Source: Citrobacter sp. On2M
GTDB taxonomy: Bacteria; Pseudomonadota; Gammaproteobacteria; Enterobacterales; Enterobacteriaceae
Length of the DNA: 64,000 nt
NCBI RefSeq assembly: GCF_018035235.1
Contig: NZ_WPCV01000002.1
Location: 496,001 to 560,000, forward strand
Reading direction: 5' to 3'
Position numbers and translations under genes: made by a program. Below are positions 50,451 to 60,027 of this stretch, one piece after another. Position 1 is the first letter of the stretch. The number at the start of each line of letters is the position of its first letter. Under the pieces are notes generated by a model that searched no databases, had not been told where the DNA came from, and was given only the letters and a program-made list of their open reading frames with translations.

Positions 50451-50475
50451 GGGAATAATGGAATTCTTTATTCCC
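50451..50475 (-). other. Intra-operon hairpin between pilin and chaperone genes (yad locus)
   Basis: GGGAATAA and TTATTCCC arms pair over 8 bp around a 9-base loop, 17 bp after the pilin stop. On the minus strand TTTTAA follows, so partial termination or 3'-end protection of pilin mRNA is plausible. Confidence 0.65.
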
Positions 50476-50492
50476 TTATAAAGCGTTAACGA

Positions 50493-51080
50493 TTACTCAT
50501 AGGTAACCGTATAGGCGGTGTTCGATTTCACGTAGCCCGGCGTTACAGGAACTGCGCTGGCCTGTCTGACGTAGGACACCACAAAGTTAAAGGTGGCGAT
50601 GCCGCTTTTGAACGCCACCTGGTGAGTATCTGCGGGATTGTTGACTTTCACCTGTTTGTACGCCACGGCAGTGCCAGACGAATCGACCATATGAATCGCC
50701 AGGTTAACGCCGCTGGCCGGGCTGATGATGGCTTTATCGTTGTTCAGCGTGCCGTTGGCGTTGCTGAAGAACGTGGAGGCCATGCTGATGTTGGCTTTGG
50801 TATTCGTCGTAGTAGCGCCGCAGTCTACGGTGATGTAGAACTTCTCAGGCATAACGCCCGGTGTTGTGTCTGCTACGCCGGTGTTGGCAGTGATATCAGC
50901 GGTTTTGGCGGTTTTCAGCTGCACCTGGCCGTCCTGGCTGCCGCCGTTTACGTGCGGCGTACAGGTGTTGTCACTGACCAGACCGGCGAAGTCGACCTGA
51001 CCACCGTCTAATGCTGCAAATGCCGTTGTGGTTGATGCAGCAGACAGCACCAGCGATAAAGCTATTAACTTTAATTTCAT
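50493..51080 (-). CDS. yadN: Major fimbrial subunit, YadN-like (copy 1, chaperone-proximal)
   Basis: The 195-residue pilin has a 22-residue signal peptide (TTTAFA|AL), a disulfide pair (DNTCTPHV and TVDCGATT) and the donor-strand ending KSNTAYTVTYE. The mature part differs from the second copy at only 12 of 173 positions that I count, while the signal peptide is quite different. It directly precedes the hairpin and the chaperone gene, the usual place of the major pilin. Confidence 0.88.
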   Translation of the reverse strand: MKLKLIALSLVLSAASTTTAFAALDGGQVDFAGLVSDNTCTPHVNGGSQDGQVQLKTAKTADITANTGVADTTPGVMPEKFYITVDCGATTTNTKANISMASTFFSNANGTLNNDKAIISPASGVNLAIHMVDSSGTAVAYKQVKVNNPADTHQVAFKSGIATFNFVVSYVRQASAVPVTPGYVKSNTAYTVTYE

Positions 51081-51483
51081 GTAGAAATATCCTTGTTAAA
51101 AATAATTTCATGTAAAGCAGCGCTCATTATATGGAGCGTCAATGAAATATAAAAATATAACATTTGGATGATTTTATTTTAAATTATTAATCAGGGTGAT
51201 GATTCTTGTTTATTGCCTCATGTATATGCGATATAAAGCCTCGGTGTTTTTATCCTTTATGACACTTTGGATAATTATGCATTATTATTTTTGGGGCCAT
51301 TTTTCGCAATCTTGCTGTTTACACCATTGATTATATGAAATTATTTTGTTTGTGCTTTTTATTATTTTCGCTGTCTATTGTTGCGGCAGGATAAAACCGC
51401 ATCCGCCTGCTATGTGCTTATTATGCGGTAGCAGGAAAACGAGGAGCTATCCCATTACTGCCGATAGCTCCAGAACCGGACCT
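51081..51483. other. AT-rich spacer between the two major pilin genes, with a hairpin at its start
   Basis: This 403-bp spacer has no credible gene. Just after the stop of the upstream pilin copy lies a perfect 9-bp stem (GGAGCTATC / GATAGCTCC, 51443-51471) that on the minus strand runs into TCGTTTTCC, an attenuator-like terminator. The remainder (about 51110-51370) is AT-rich and resembles the promoter region upstream of the other copy in composition. Confidence 0.65.
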
Positions 51484-52074
51484 TTACTCGTAGGTCAGAG
51501 TATAGGCAGTGTTCGATTTCACGTAACCCGGCGTTACAGGAACTGCGCTGGCCTGTCTGACGTAGGACGCCACAAAGTTAAAGGTGGCGATGCCGCTTTT
51601 GAACGACACCTGGTGAGTATCTGCGGGATTGTTGACTTTCACCTGTTTGTACGCCACGGCAGCGCCAGACGAATCGACCATGTGAATCGCCAGGTTAACG
51701 CCGCTTGCCGGGTTGATGATGGCTTTATCGTTGTTCAGTGTGCCGTTGGCATTGCTGAAGAACGTGGAAGCCATGCTGAGATTGGCTTTGGTATTCGACG
51801 TCGCAGCGCCGCAGTCTACGGTGATATAGAATCTTTCTGGCATAACGCCCGGTGTGGTGTCTGATACGCCGGGGTTGGCAGTGATATCAGCGGTTTTGGC
51901 GGTTTTCAGCTGTACCTGGCCGTCCTGGCTGCCACCGTTTACATGTGGCGCACAGGTGTTGTCACTCACCAGACCAGCGAAGTCGACCTGACCGCCGTCT
52001 AATGCTGCAAGTGCAGAGGCGGAGAGCAGGGCAGCGGAGAAAGCAACCGATAGTGCGATGATTTTTTTCTTCAC
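51484..52074 (-). CDS. Major fimbrial subunit, YadN-like (copy 2, promoter-proximal)
   Basis: The 196-residue pilin is nearly identical to copy 1 in the mature region (DNTCAPHV and TVDCGAAT disulfide pair; ending KSNTAYTLTYE), with a distinct signal peptide (MKKKIIALSVAFSAALLSASALA). I chose the GTG at 52074 because AAGGA precedes it by a normal distance and it aligns with the ATG of copy 1; the frame is open 12 codons upstream without a ribosome site. It is the first gene of the whole locus. Confidence 0.87.
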   Translation of the reverse strand: MKKKIIALSVAFSAALLSASALAALDGGQVDFAGLVSDNTCAPHVNGGSQDGQVQLKTAKTADITANPGVSDTTPGVMPERFYITVDCGAATSNTKANLSMASTFFSNANGTLNNDKAIINPASGVNLAIHMVDSSGAAVAYKQVKVNNPADTHQVSFKSGIATFNFVASYVRQASAVPVTPGYVKSNTAYTLTYE

Positions 52075-52653
52075 AAGAATATCCTTATATAAAGTTAATA
52101 TGTGGCGCAATTTTTTATCTGGTAAATAAAAATATGGTTTATATGAAATTAATTCGTGTGAATTAAACCTGAATGTGGTTACTTTGTAAAATCCATGAGT
52201 TGAATTTAAAAAGTTTTATCATTCATAAATTGAATATTATTTTTTTACGTTATCTCCTTTGTCTTGAAGAAGATGTCATTGATATGTCTTTTTTACGCTA
52301 AACCATAGGTTTTGATTAATTTTTGAATGAAATGAGCATTTTTTTGTTTTTTTATTCGTTTTGGGGTGGTTTTAATACATGTCGAAATGGTTATTAAATA
52401 TTAGAGGAGTGTCGGTATATTATTTATATTATTTGTTTTAATGATGTAATTGCGTTATTTAGAATTTTTGAATTGTTTTGTTAGAAGATATAAGGAGATG
52501 TGGGTTAAAATTTCAGCTAATATTAAAGGCGTTTCGGTAGATTGATTTAATATTTCTCGATAGATTATATGGTGATACTCGTCATCTACTCAAAACTCAG
52601 GCACGTGTTGTGACGCAAGCTGAATGATTCGTGCCTGCTTTATAAGCGCAATA
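52075..52653. other. AT-rich promoter region upstream of the yad fimbrial locus
   Basis: The 579-bp stretch between folK and the first pilin gene is extremely AT-rich with long T and A runs (for example 52240-52260 and 52320-52380), typical of H-NS-bound, normally silent fimbrial promoters. No gene or RNA was identified. The part next to folK (52580-52650) is less AT-rich and may hold the folK 3' end. Confidence 0.6.
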
Positions 52654-53133
52654 TTACCAGCGTTCGGGGCAGGGTGACACGTGACGCAGGCAGATAGCCA
52701 GCGGCTGGTTGTCATCGGGGAAGCGTAATTCAGGGGCTATTTCAAACAGTGGCCACAGCATAAATCCACGGTTCTTCATGTCATAATGTGGCACGGTCAG
52801 ACGGTCGGTATTCATCACTTCATCACCAAACAGCATTATATCAAGGTCCAGCGTACGCGGCCCCCAGCGTTCGGCTTTACGCACGCGTCCCTGCTGTAGC
52901 TCAATGCGTTGGGTGTGATTAAGCAGTTCTTCGGGCGCGAGAGTCGTTTCCAGCGCCACGGCGGCGTTCAGGTAGTCTGGCTGATCCTGTGGGCCTAACG
53001 GCGGTGTACGGTAAAACGAGGAAACTGCGACGATGCGGCTGTCGGGAATATCGCCTATCGCTTGCACGGCAGCATTAACCTGCTCCAGAGGTGAGGCTAA
53101 ATTACTGCCGAGCGCAATATAAACGAGGGTCAC
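52654..53133 (-). CDS. folK: 6-hydroxymethyl-7,8-dihydropterin pyrophosphokinase
   Basis: FolK transfers pyrophosphate from ATP to hydroxymethyl-dihydropterin in folate synthesis. The 159-residue product has family motifs [35 protein letters not shown] and the signature [15 protein letters not shown] (about residues 88-102). The start is GTG overlapping the pcnB stop (GTGA), so translation is coupled to pcnB. The last 19 residues after FPD differ completely from the E. coli tail I remember, although the length is the same. Confidence 0.95.
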   Translation of the reverse strand: MTLVYIALGSNLASPLEQVNAAVQAIGDIPDSRIVAVSSFYRTPPLGPQDQPDYLNAAVALETTLAPEELLNHTQRIELQQGRVRKAERWGPRTLDLDIMLFGDEVMNTDRLTVPHYDMKNRGFMLWPLFEIAPELRFPDDNQPLAICLRHVSPCPERW

Positions 53134-54524
53134 GAAGAACCTTCACGACGCGGGGCACGTTTACGCGGGCGACGATGTCGACGGCGCTCTGGTTCTTCGT
53201 CGAGTTCGTTCAGCATGCCTTTTTGTTCCGGCGGCGCGGAAACCTGGAATTCACTCCACCACTGCGCCAGACGCTGCAGCTCTGCGTTGTGTTCCACTTC
53301 GGCGCGCAGGGCCAGTAGGTCGTAGGCAGCGCGGAATTTTGGATGCTCCATCAGCTTCCAGGCGCGTTTGCCCTGACGGCGGGACATACGTAGTTGTAGC
53401 TGCCAGATATCGCGGGTCAACGAGGTCAGGCGCTTAGGAATAGCCAGCGAGCGGCAGGCTTCGTCCAGTACGTCGTTCATCGCCAGCGCGAAAGCGTCGT
53501 AGTAGGCCAGACCGCTCTCCTGCGCGATTTTCTGCGCGGCTTCCAGTAACGGATACCAGAACATGGCGGCGAACAGGAACGCCGGGTTAACGCGCATATC
53601 ATTGTTGATGCGGTTATCGGTATTCTTCAGCACCTGGGCGATGATGCGCTCCATCGGGCTGTCGCCGTCTTCGGTGAAATAGCGCGTAATAGTTGGGAAC
53701 AACGGCTGGAACAGGCTGTACTCACGCAGTTTTTTATAGGTTTCATACCCATAGCCCGCCTGTAACAGCTTGAGCGCTTCTTCAAACAAGCGCGCGGGAG
53801 GAATATCGTTAAGCAGCGTTGCCAGACGCGGGATCGGTTCTGCGGTTTCCGGGCTGATGCGCATGTCGAGCTTGGCGGCAAAGCGTACGGCACGCAGCAT
53901 ACGTACAGGATCTTCACGATAGCGCGTTTCTGGATTACCGATCAGGCGGATGACGCCATCTTCGAGATCCTGCATGCCTCCGACGTAATCACGTACGGTG
54001 AAATCGGCCACGCTGTAATACAGGCTGTTAATCGTGAAGTCGCGACGCTGAGCATCTTCCTCGATGGAGCCGAAGATGTTGTCGCGCAGCAGCATACCGT
54101 TTTGCCCGCGTTGTGACGTTGTGCGATCGGACTCGCTGCCTTCATGGTGTCCACGAAAGGTCGCGACTTCGATAATTTCCGGGCCAAACATGACATGGGC
54201 CAGACGGAATCGACGCCCAACCAGGCGACAGTTACGAAACAGTTTTCGCACCTGATCCGGCGTTGCATTGGTGGTGACATCAAAATCTTTCGGCTTTTTG
54301 CCCAGCAAAAGATCACGTACGCCACCGCCTACCAGCCATGCCTCGTATCCGGCCTTATTGAGCCTGTACATTACCTTCAGGGCATTTTCACTGATATCTT
54401 TGCGGGAGATAGAGTGCTGCTCACGCGGGATTACCGTCATATGTGGACGGGCGACGGCAAGCTCGGCCTCGCGCTCCTCGCGGCTTAGCACCTTGCGGCA
54501 AAAATTAGCGACTCGGGTAAAAAT
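53130..54524 (-). CDS. pcnB: Poly(A) polymerase I
   Basis: PcnB adds 3' poly(A) tails to RNAs to promote decay and controls ColE1-type plasmid copy number through RNA I. The 464-residue protein has the class II nucleotidyltransferase core: [20 protein letters not shown] near residue 65 (catalytic Asp pair), [11 protein letters not shown] near 155, the ATP-binding [13 protein letters not shown], and a basic C-terminal tail ([15 protein letters not shown]). The first codon is most likely ATT at 54524, 6 bases after GAGG, giving [14 protein letters not shown]. coli pcnB is reported to start at AUU at the same place. An upstream ATG frame at 54545 lacks a ribosome site. Confidence 0.94.
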   Translation of the reverse strand: MFTRVANFCRKVLSREEREAELAVARPHMTVIPREQHSISRKDISENALKVMYRLNKAGYEAWLVGGGVRDLLLGKKPKDFDVTTNATPDQVRKLFRNCRLVGRRFRLAHVMFGPEIIEVATFRGHHEGSESDRTTSQRGQNGMLLRDNIFGSIEEDAQRRDFTINSLYYSVADFTVRDYVGGMQDLEDGVIRLIGNPETRYREDPVRMLRAVRFAAKLDMRISPETAEPIPRLATLLNDIPPARLFEEALKLLQAGYGYETYKKLREYSLFQPLFPTITRYFTEDGDSPMERIIAQVLKNTDNRINNDMRVNPAFLFAAMFWYPLLEAAQKIAQESGLAYYDAFALAMNDVLDEACRSLAIPKRLTSLTRDIWQLQLRMSRRQGKRAWKLMEHPKFRAAYDLLALRAEVEHNAELQRLAQWWSEFQVSAPPEQKGMLNELDEEPERRRHRRPRKRAPRREGSS

Positions 54525-54595
54525 AGTGCACCTCGGTAGTGTCAAACTTCAGTAAAGACAAGTGTTGCTGTGTAAAAATCGCGGCTAATCATAGC

Positions 54596-55492
54596 TCAGC
54601 ATGAGGCATTTGAGAATGCCGGATTTATGCTTACCTGTTCTGGTACCCTGGTGAGATCCCAGTTAGCCACGGCAAATTGCAGGAGTTGTGCCACTGACAT
54701 ATCCCGCCAGTCGTTATAACTGGGCTGCCCCAAAAAGCGTAATGCATCAATCAGTACCGGGCGCGGATCGCCATTGGGCAGTGCAGGCGCATGATTCTGC
54801 TTGGAAAGTTTAGCGCCTTGTTCATTGAGCGCCAGTGGCAGATGAATATAGTCTGGTGCTTGCCAGCCGAACTGTTGATACAACGAAATCTGCCGTACCG
54901 TTGGTTCGATAAGATCGGCACCACGCACAATCTCCGTCACGCCCTGGAAGTGATCGTCCACCACCACCGCGAGATTATAGGCAAACAGCCCGTCACGCCG
55001 ATGGATGATAAAATCTTCCCTTGCGAGTTGCGGGTCAGCCTGAATCACACCGCGCAGTTGGTCGGTAAACTGCAGTACCGGATGGTGCTGTTTAATACGT
55101 ACCGCCGCCTGCTCTGGCCCATGACGTAACTCACGGCAGTGACCATCGTAAATACCGCCGACGCTTTGAATACGCGCACGTGTGCAGGTGCAGTAATAGC
55201 TCAGATCCTGCTGATGCAGCCAGGCGAGTGCCTCGCGGTAAGCGTCATGACGTTGAGATTGCCATAAAATATCGCCGTCCCAATGCAGTCCGTAATGTTC
55301 CAGCTGACGCAGAATTGTGTCTGCAGCACCGGGAACTTCACGAGGGGGGTCAATATCTTCAATACGTACGCGCCAGATTCCGCGATGAGCCCGCGCCTGC
55401 AGGTAGCTCCCGAGGGCGGCAATCAGTGAACCGAAATGTAGCTCGCCAGAGGGGGAAGGGGCGAAGCGGCCAGTATAGTGTGAATCGCTCAT
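54596..55492 (-). CDS. gluQ: Glutamyl-Q tRNA(Asp) synthetase
   Basis: GluQ (YadB) activates glutamate and attaches it to queuosine at position 34 of tRNA(Asp). It is a truncated glutamyl-tRNA synthetase without the anticodon-binding domain. The 298-residue product has the HIGH-like [12 protein letters not shown] near residue 12, a zinc-site pattern (CTCTRARI ... DGHCREL) and the KMSKS-like [10 protein letters not shown] near 230. ATG at 55492 matches the E. coli protein. It lies downstream of dksA with a terminator in between, an arrangement reported to limit its expression in relatives. Confidence 0.95.
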   Translation of the reverse strand: MSDSHYTGRFAPSPSGELHFGSLIAALGSYLQARAHRGIWRVRIEDIDPPREVPGAADTILRQLEHYGLHWDGDILWQSQRHDAYREALAWLHQQDLSYYCTCTRARIQSVGGIYDGHCRELRHGPEQAAVRIKQHHPVLQFTDQLRGVIQADPQLAREDFIIHRRDGLFAYNLAVVVDDHFQGVTEIVRGADLIEPTVRQISLYQQFGWQAPDYIHLPLALNEQGAKLSKQNHAPALPNGDPRPVLIDALRFLGQPSYNDWRDMSVAQLLQFAVANWDLTRVPEQVSINPAFSNASC

Positions 55493-55514
55493 TTTGCGGG
55501 CTAACAAATAATAA

Positions 55515-55533
55515 GGCGGGAGAAGCTCCCGCC
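55515..55533 (-). terminator. Terminator between dksA and gluQ
   Basis: An 8-bp stem (GGCGGGAG / CTCCCGCC) with loop AAG (plus-strand reading) is followed on the minus strand by TTATTATTTG. It lies 28 bp after the dksA stop. Confidence 0.85.
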
Positions 55534-55561
55534 TGTAGTCAACGTGGTAAAATGGCCGGAA

Positions 55562-56017
55562 TTAACCTGCCATTTGTTTTTCGCGGATTTCTGCCAGCGT
55601 TTTACAGTCGATGCACAGATCGGCTGTTGGACGCGCTTCCAGACGGCGAATACCAATTTCTACGCCGCATGATTCGCAGTAGCCGAAATCTTCATCTTCT
55701 ACTTTCTTCAGCGTCTTCTCGATCTTTTTGATCAGTTTGCGCTCACGATCACGGTTACGCAGCTCAAGGCTGAATTCTTCTTCCTGCGCGGCACGGTCCA
55801 CCGGATCAGGGAAGTTAGCCGCTTCGTCTTGCATATGAGATACGGTGCGATCAACTTCATCCCTAAGTTGATTACGCCATGCCTCAAGAATACGCCTGAA
55901 GTGCGACAGCTGGGCTTCGTTCATATACTCTTCGCCCGGTTTCTCCTGGTACGGCTCCACCCCAGCGATGGCGAGAATACTCAGGGACGATGTTTTACGG
56001 TTTTGCCCTTCTTGCAT
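55562..56017 (-). CDS. dksA: RNA polymerase-binding transcription factor DksA
   Basis: DksA binds in the secondary channel of RNA polymerase and, with ppGpp, represses rRNA and activates amino acid promoters. The 151-residue protein has the long coiled coil with the acidic tip in [13 protein letters not shown] (about residues 69-81) and the four-cysteine zinc finger CESCGVEIG ... [12 protein letters not shown] at 56017 follows AAGGAG. It is essentially identical to the E. coli protein. Confidence 0.98.
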   Translation of the reverse strand: MQEGQNRKTSSLSILAIAGVEPYQEKPGEEYMNEAQLSHFRRILEAWRNQLRDEVDRTVSHMQDEAANFPDPVDRAAQEEEFSLELRNRDRERKLIKKIEKTLKKVEDEDFGYCESCGVEIGIRRLEARPTADLCIDCKTLAEIREKQMAG

Positions 56018-56194
56018 GTTGCTTCTCCTTAACACGCACTATCGATCCCCATGTTCGGGGGAAAAATCAGGTCGCTATAAATAGCAGATGCTTTTCCGGA
56101 TAGCAATTATCTAAACGTAACACTTGACAACCCTGTGAGGAAAAGCGTATTTGCCCACGCGCCCAGAATACTAATTAACCAAATGTTTACACCA

Positions 56195-56899
56195 TTACAA
56201 GGTAATGGGCAATGGCTCTTTAAGAGTCATACCATGGGCAGAAAGTTCCGCTTTATAAACCAGAATTTCTACCCCCTTAAGCTGTGCTTCAACTAATAAT
56301 TGCGCATATTTAGCATCGATATGACGCGCGGGTGAAAACCGTGTAATGGCTGAATGCAACACCGCAAAAAATATCACGGCACGCTTGCCTTCAGCCGCTA
56401 CGCTCATCAATTCCCGAAGATGTTTCTGACCTCGTTCAGTAATGGCATCGGGAAAATAACCCTGATCTTTTTCCGCCAACGTGACTGATTTCACTTCAAT
56501 ATAGCAGTCAGGTCGGGAATCCGCCTGTAACAAAAAGTCTATGCGACTCCCTTCGGTGCCGTATTTTACTTCACTTTTCAAGGTGCTGTAGCCTGAAACT
56601 TCTGAAATGAGCTCATTCTCAATAGCTTCTTTCGTTAATTTGTTGGCCCACAGCGTGTTAACACAAATAAAAGCGCCCTTTTGCGTTTGTGTTAATTCCC
56701 AGGTATGGGGATATTTCCGTTTAGTATTTTCTGATGTCGAATACCAGACTGTGTCCCCCGGCGTTGCACATCCGGTCATCGCTCCCGTATTGGGGCAGTG
56801 TAATGTTAGCGCTGTGCCATCCGGTGTAATCACATCCGCTAAAAAACGCTTATAGCGCAGGATGAGCGTGGCAGGTTGTAAAGGTGGAGAAAATTGCAT
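56195..56899 (-). CDS. sfsA: Sugar fermentation stimulation protein SfsA
   Basis: The 234-residue product has the E. coli length and SfsA motifs ([15 protein letters not shown] near residue 33, [27 protein letters not shown] near 120-145). The D...E-V-K core resembles PD-(D/E)XK nucleases. E. coli SfsA was described as a DNA-binding activator of maltose genes; the molecular role is not firm. It follows thpR by 15 bp and is transcribed with it. Confidence 0.94.
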   Translation of the reverse strand: MQFSPPLQPATLILRYKRFLADVITPDGTALTLHCPNTGAMTGCATPGDTVWYSTSENTKRKYPHTWELTQTQKGAFICVNTLWANKLTKEAIENELISEVSGYSTLKSEVKYGTEGSRIDFLLQADSRPDCYIEVKSVTLAEKDQGYFPDAITERGQKHLRELMSVAAEGKRAVIFFAVLHSAITRFSPARHIDAKYAQLLVEAQLKGVEILVYKAELSAHGMTLKEPLPITL

Positions 56900-56914
56900 G
56901 AACAGTCCCTTTGA

Positions 56915-57445
56915 TTATTCAGTCAGCATCCAGCGTTGCAGTGGCGTGTAACGCGTGCGTCCCCGCGATAGTGAAGAGGAATACAGCGCAAACTCCGTGA
57001 CCGGAAATGACCAGCCAAAGCCAGGTGCGGGGAGAGATACCGCATGACCCGCATCGCGCAGCAGTGTGATATGTGGATGAAACGGCTGTGGACTTTGGTA
57101 GCACCCGCTTCGTGCGGCCTGCGCCCGCAGCATATTCGCCAGTTGCAGCAGGCCGCGCGGCGGCTGACGCATTCCCAGCCACACAACCCGCGAGCGCAGC
57201 CATTGTCCGGCATCATCAAGTTTGAGGGTAAAACCCGGCTGGCGAATACGTCCGGCAAGCTGTGACAGCGCCTGCTGTTTCTCCGCGCTGACGTCGCCTA
57301 AAAAGGCCAGCGTCAGATGCAGATTATCAGCGGCGACGGGACGACCCGCTTCAGCGGGAAACTGCGCGGCCCGCCAGTGGATGAGCTGCTCCCGAACCTC
57401 GCCTGGCAATTCAATCGCAAAGAACAGCCTTTTTGGCTCAGTCAT
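56915..57445 (-). CDS. thpR: RNA 2',3'-cyclic phosphodiesterase (2'-5' RNA ligase family)
   Basis: ThpR (LigT) is a 2H-phosphoesterase that opens 2',3'-cyclic phosphates and can join or cleave 2'-5' RNA links. The 176-residue product has the two HxTx motifs, HLTL near residue 43 and HITL near 125. I chose ATG at 57445 (MTEPKRLFFAIELP), matching E. coli; the frame extends 75 codons upstream into the hrpB region in error. It is divergent from hrpB with about 73 bp between starts. Confidence 0.95.
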   Translation of the reverse strand: MTEPKRLFFAIELPGEVREQLIHWRAAQFPAEAGRPVAADNLHLTLAFLGDVSAEKQQALSQLAGRIRQPGFTLKLDDAGQWLRSRVVWLGMRQPPRGLLQLANMLRAQAARSGCYQSPQPFHPHITLLRDAGHAVSLPAPGFGWSFPVTEFALYSSSLSRGRTRYTPLQRWMLTE

Positions 57446-57518
57446 GATGGATACTCGGTTATGAATTAACGCGATGCTACAATGCAGCGCGAAGAATGTT
57501 AACCCTCTGGAGCCATTT

Positions 57519-59948
57519 GTGACGTCGTTGCCCGTTGCCGCCGTAGTGCCTGAACTGCTTACCGCCCTTGATGCCTCGTTGCAGGTTTTGCTGACGGCGC
57601 CGACTGGTGTCGGGAAATCGACCTGGCTGCCGTTGCGACTTCTTGAGCACCGCGGCATCAAGGGGCGCATTATTTTGCTGGAGCCTCGGCGTCTGGCTGC
57701 GCGTAATGTGGCGCAACGATTAGCGGAATTGCTGAATGAAAAGCCTGGTGAGACTGTCGGCTACCGGATGCGTGCGCAAAGTTGCGTAGGGCCGCAGACC
57801 CGCCTTGAGGTGGTGACGGAAGGTGTCCTGACGCGCATGATCCAGCGCGATCCTGAGTTGTCGGGCGTTGGGCTGGTGATCCTCGACGAATTTCACGAGC
57901 GGAGTTTGCAAGCTGACCTGGCGCTGGCGCTGTTACTGGATGTGCAGCAAGGGCTGCGCGACGACCTGAAGCTGTTGATCATGTCCGCCACTCTGGATAA
58001 TGGGCGTTTGCAGCAGATGTTACCCGATGCGCCGACGATTGTCTCTGAAGGCCGGGCATTTCCTGTTGAACGGCGGTATCAGCCGTTGGCGGCACACCTG
58101 CGTTTTGATGAAGCGGTAGCGATAGCGGCGGCAGAATTCTTGCGCCATGAAAGCGGGTCGCTGCTGCTGTTTTTACCGGGCGTGGGGGAAATCCTGCGCG
58201 TGAAGGAACAGCTGACATCACGTGTGGGCAGTGATGTGCTGCTATGTCCACTATACGGTGCATTGACGCTTGCCGAGCAGCGTCAGGCGATTTTGCCCGC
58301 GCCGCAAGGTAAGCGCAAAGTGGTGCTGGCGACCAATATTGCCGAAACCAGCTTAACGATTGAAGGCATCCGGTTGGTGGTCGACTGCGCCCAGGAGCGA
58401 GTGGCGCGCTATGACGCGCGCACCGGTTTAACGCGGTTGATTACCCAGCGCATTAGCCAGGCATCGATGATCCAGCGAGCCGGGCGTGCAGGTCGTCTGG
58501 AGCCCGGTATCTGTCTGCATCTGCTTGCCAAAGAGCAGGCCGAAAGAGCGGCGGCGCAGGGAGAACCCGAGATATTACAGAGCGATCTGTCCGGACTGTT
58601 GATGGAACTGCTGCAATGGGGATGCACCGATCCTGCGCAGTTGAACTGGCTGGATACGCCGCCAGCTATCAACCTGCAGGCAGCAAAACGGCTGTTGCAG
58701 ATGCTGGGCGCGCTTGAGGGCGACAGACTCAGCGTCACGGGGCAAAAAATGGCGGCGTTGGGTAACGATCCCCGTTTAGCGGCTATGCTGGTTAGCACCA
58801 ACAGTGACGATGAAGCGGCATCGGCGGCAAAACTGGCAGCAATTCTGGAAGAGCCGCCGCGCGGTGGCAGTAGCGATTTGGCTGTTGTGTTTTCACGAAA
58901 TCAGCCCGTCTGGCAGCAGCGTAGTCAACAATTACTGAAACGGCTTAACGTTCGCAGCGGGCAGCCAGATAGCGCGCTGCTCTCCTCGTTGCTGGCGCAG
59001 GCGTTTGCCGATCGGATCGCGCGTCGACGTGGACAAGAAGGACGCTATCAACTGGCCAACGGCATGGGGGCAATGCTGGATGCCGATGACGCTCTTGGAC
59101 GCCATGAATGGTTGATTGCGCCGTTGTTATTGCAAGGCAGCGCGTCACCAGATGCGCGTATTTTACTGGCCTTGCCGCTGGATATTGAAGTGTTGATGCA
59201 GAGGTGTCCTGAACTGCTGCAACAGTCCGACACCATCGAATGGGATGAAGTCCAGGGAACGTTAAAAGCACTGCGCCGTACGCGGATAGGCCAGTTGACG
59301 CTAAAAGTGCAGCCACTGGCCAAGCCCTCGGAAGAGGAGTTGCATCAGGCGATGCTGAATGGTATTCGCGATAAAGGGCTAAGTGTGCTCAACTGGACAC
59401 CGGAGGCCGAGCAGCTTCGGCTGCGTTTGCAATGTGCGACAATCTGGTTGCCGGAGTACGACTGGCCCGCGGTAGATGAGGATTCTCTGTTGAAGACGCT
59501 GGAGCGTTGGCTGCTGCCACACATGAGCGGTGTGCACTCTTTACGCGCGTTAAAAGCACTCAATGTGGGTCAGGCATTGCGAGGTTTGCTGGACTGGTCA
59601 ATGCTGCAACGTCTGGATAGTGAACTGCCAGCGCATTACACTGTGCCAACGGGAAGCCGGATAGCCATTCGCTATCATGAGGATAATCCTCCTGTATTGG
59701 CCGTTCGGATGCAGGAAATGTTTGGTGAAGCAAACACTCCGACTATCGCCCAGGGACGCGTGCCGCTGGTGCTGGAGCTGTTGTCTCCGGCCCAAAGACC
59801 GCTACAGGTGACGAGCGATCTAAGCGCGTTCTGGCAGGGATCGTACCGCGAGGTGCAAAAAGAGATGAAAGGGCGTTATCCCAAACATGTCTGGCCGGAC
59901 GATCCGGCGAATACCGCGCCAACGCGGCGCACCAAAAAGTATTCATAA
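57519..59948 (+). CDS. hrpB: ATP-dependent RNA helicase HrpB (DEAH family)
   Basis: The 809-residue protein is the bacterial DEAH-box helicase HrpB. Motif I is APTGVGKSTW near residue 30, motif II LDEFHERS near 123, motif III MSATLDN near 155 and motif VI QRAGRAGRLEPG near 330. A winged-helix and HrpB-specific C-terminal part ends KGRYPKHVWPDDPANTAPTRRTKKYS. I chose the GTG at 57519 because GGAG lies 8 bases before and it gives the E. coli length; the frame opens 15 codons earlier. Its cellular substrate is unknown. Confidence 0.95.
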   Translation: MTSLPVAAVVPELLTALDASLQVLLTAPTGVGKSTWLPLRLLEHRGIKGRIILLEPRRLAARNVAQRLAELLNEKPGETVGYRMRAQSCVGPQTRLEVVTEGVLTRMIQRDPELSGVGLVILDEFHERSLQADLALALLLDVQQGLRDDLKLLIMSATLDNGRLQQMLPDAPTIVSEGRAFPVERRYQPLAAHLRFDEAVAIAAAEFLRHESGSLLLFLPGVGEILRVKEQLTSRVGSDVLLCPLYGALTLAEQRQAILPAPQGKRKVVLATNIAETSLTIEGIRLVVDCAQERVARYDARTGLTRLITQRISQASMIQRAGRAGRLEPGICLHLLAKEQAERAAAQGEPEILQSDLSGLLMELLQWGCTDPAQLNWLDTPPAINLQAAKRLLQMLGALEGDRLSVTGQKMAALGNDPRLAAMLVSTNSDDEAASAAKLAAILEEPPRGGSSDLAVVFSRNQPVWQQRSQQLLKRLNVRSGQPDSALLSSLLAQAFADRIARRRGQEGRYQLANGMGAMLDADDALGRHEWLIAPLLLQGSASPDARILLALPLDIEVLMQRCPELLQQSDTIEWDEVQGTLKALRRTRIGQLTLKVQPLAKPSEEELHQAMLNGIRDKGLSVLNWTPEAEQLRLRLQCATIWLPEYDWPAVDEDSLLKTLERWLLPHMSGVHSLRALKALNVGQALRGLLDWSMLQRLDSELPAHYTVPTGSRIAIRYHEDNPPVLAVRMQEMFGEANTPTIAQGRVPLVLELLSPAQRPLQVTSDLSAFWQGSYREVQKEMKGRYPKHVWPDDPANTAPTRRTKKYS

Positions 59949-60027
59949 TTTGAGAGATTTCTTCTTCTGTCGCAGGGCGGAAGAACTGAGAATCGGCCTT
60001 TGCGCCTGAATGTTGCGGAGAAAAAGC

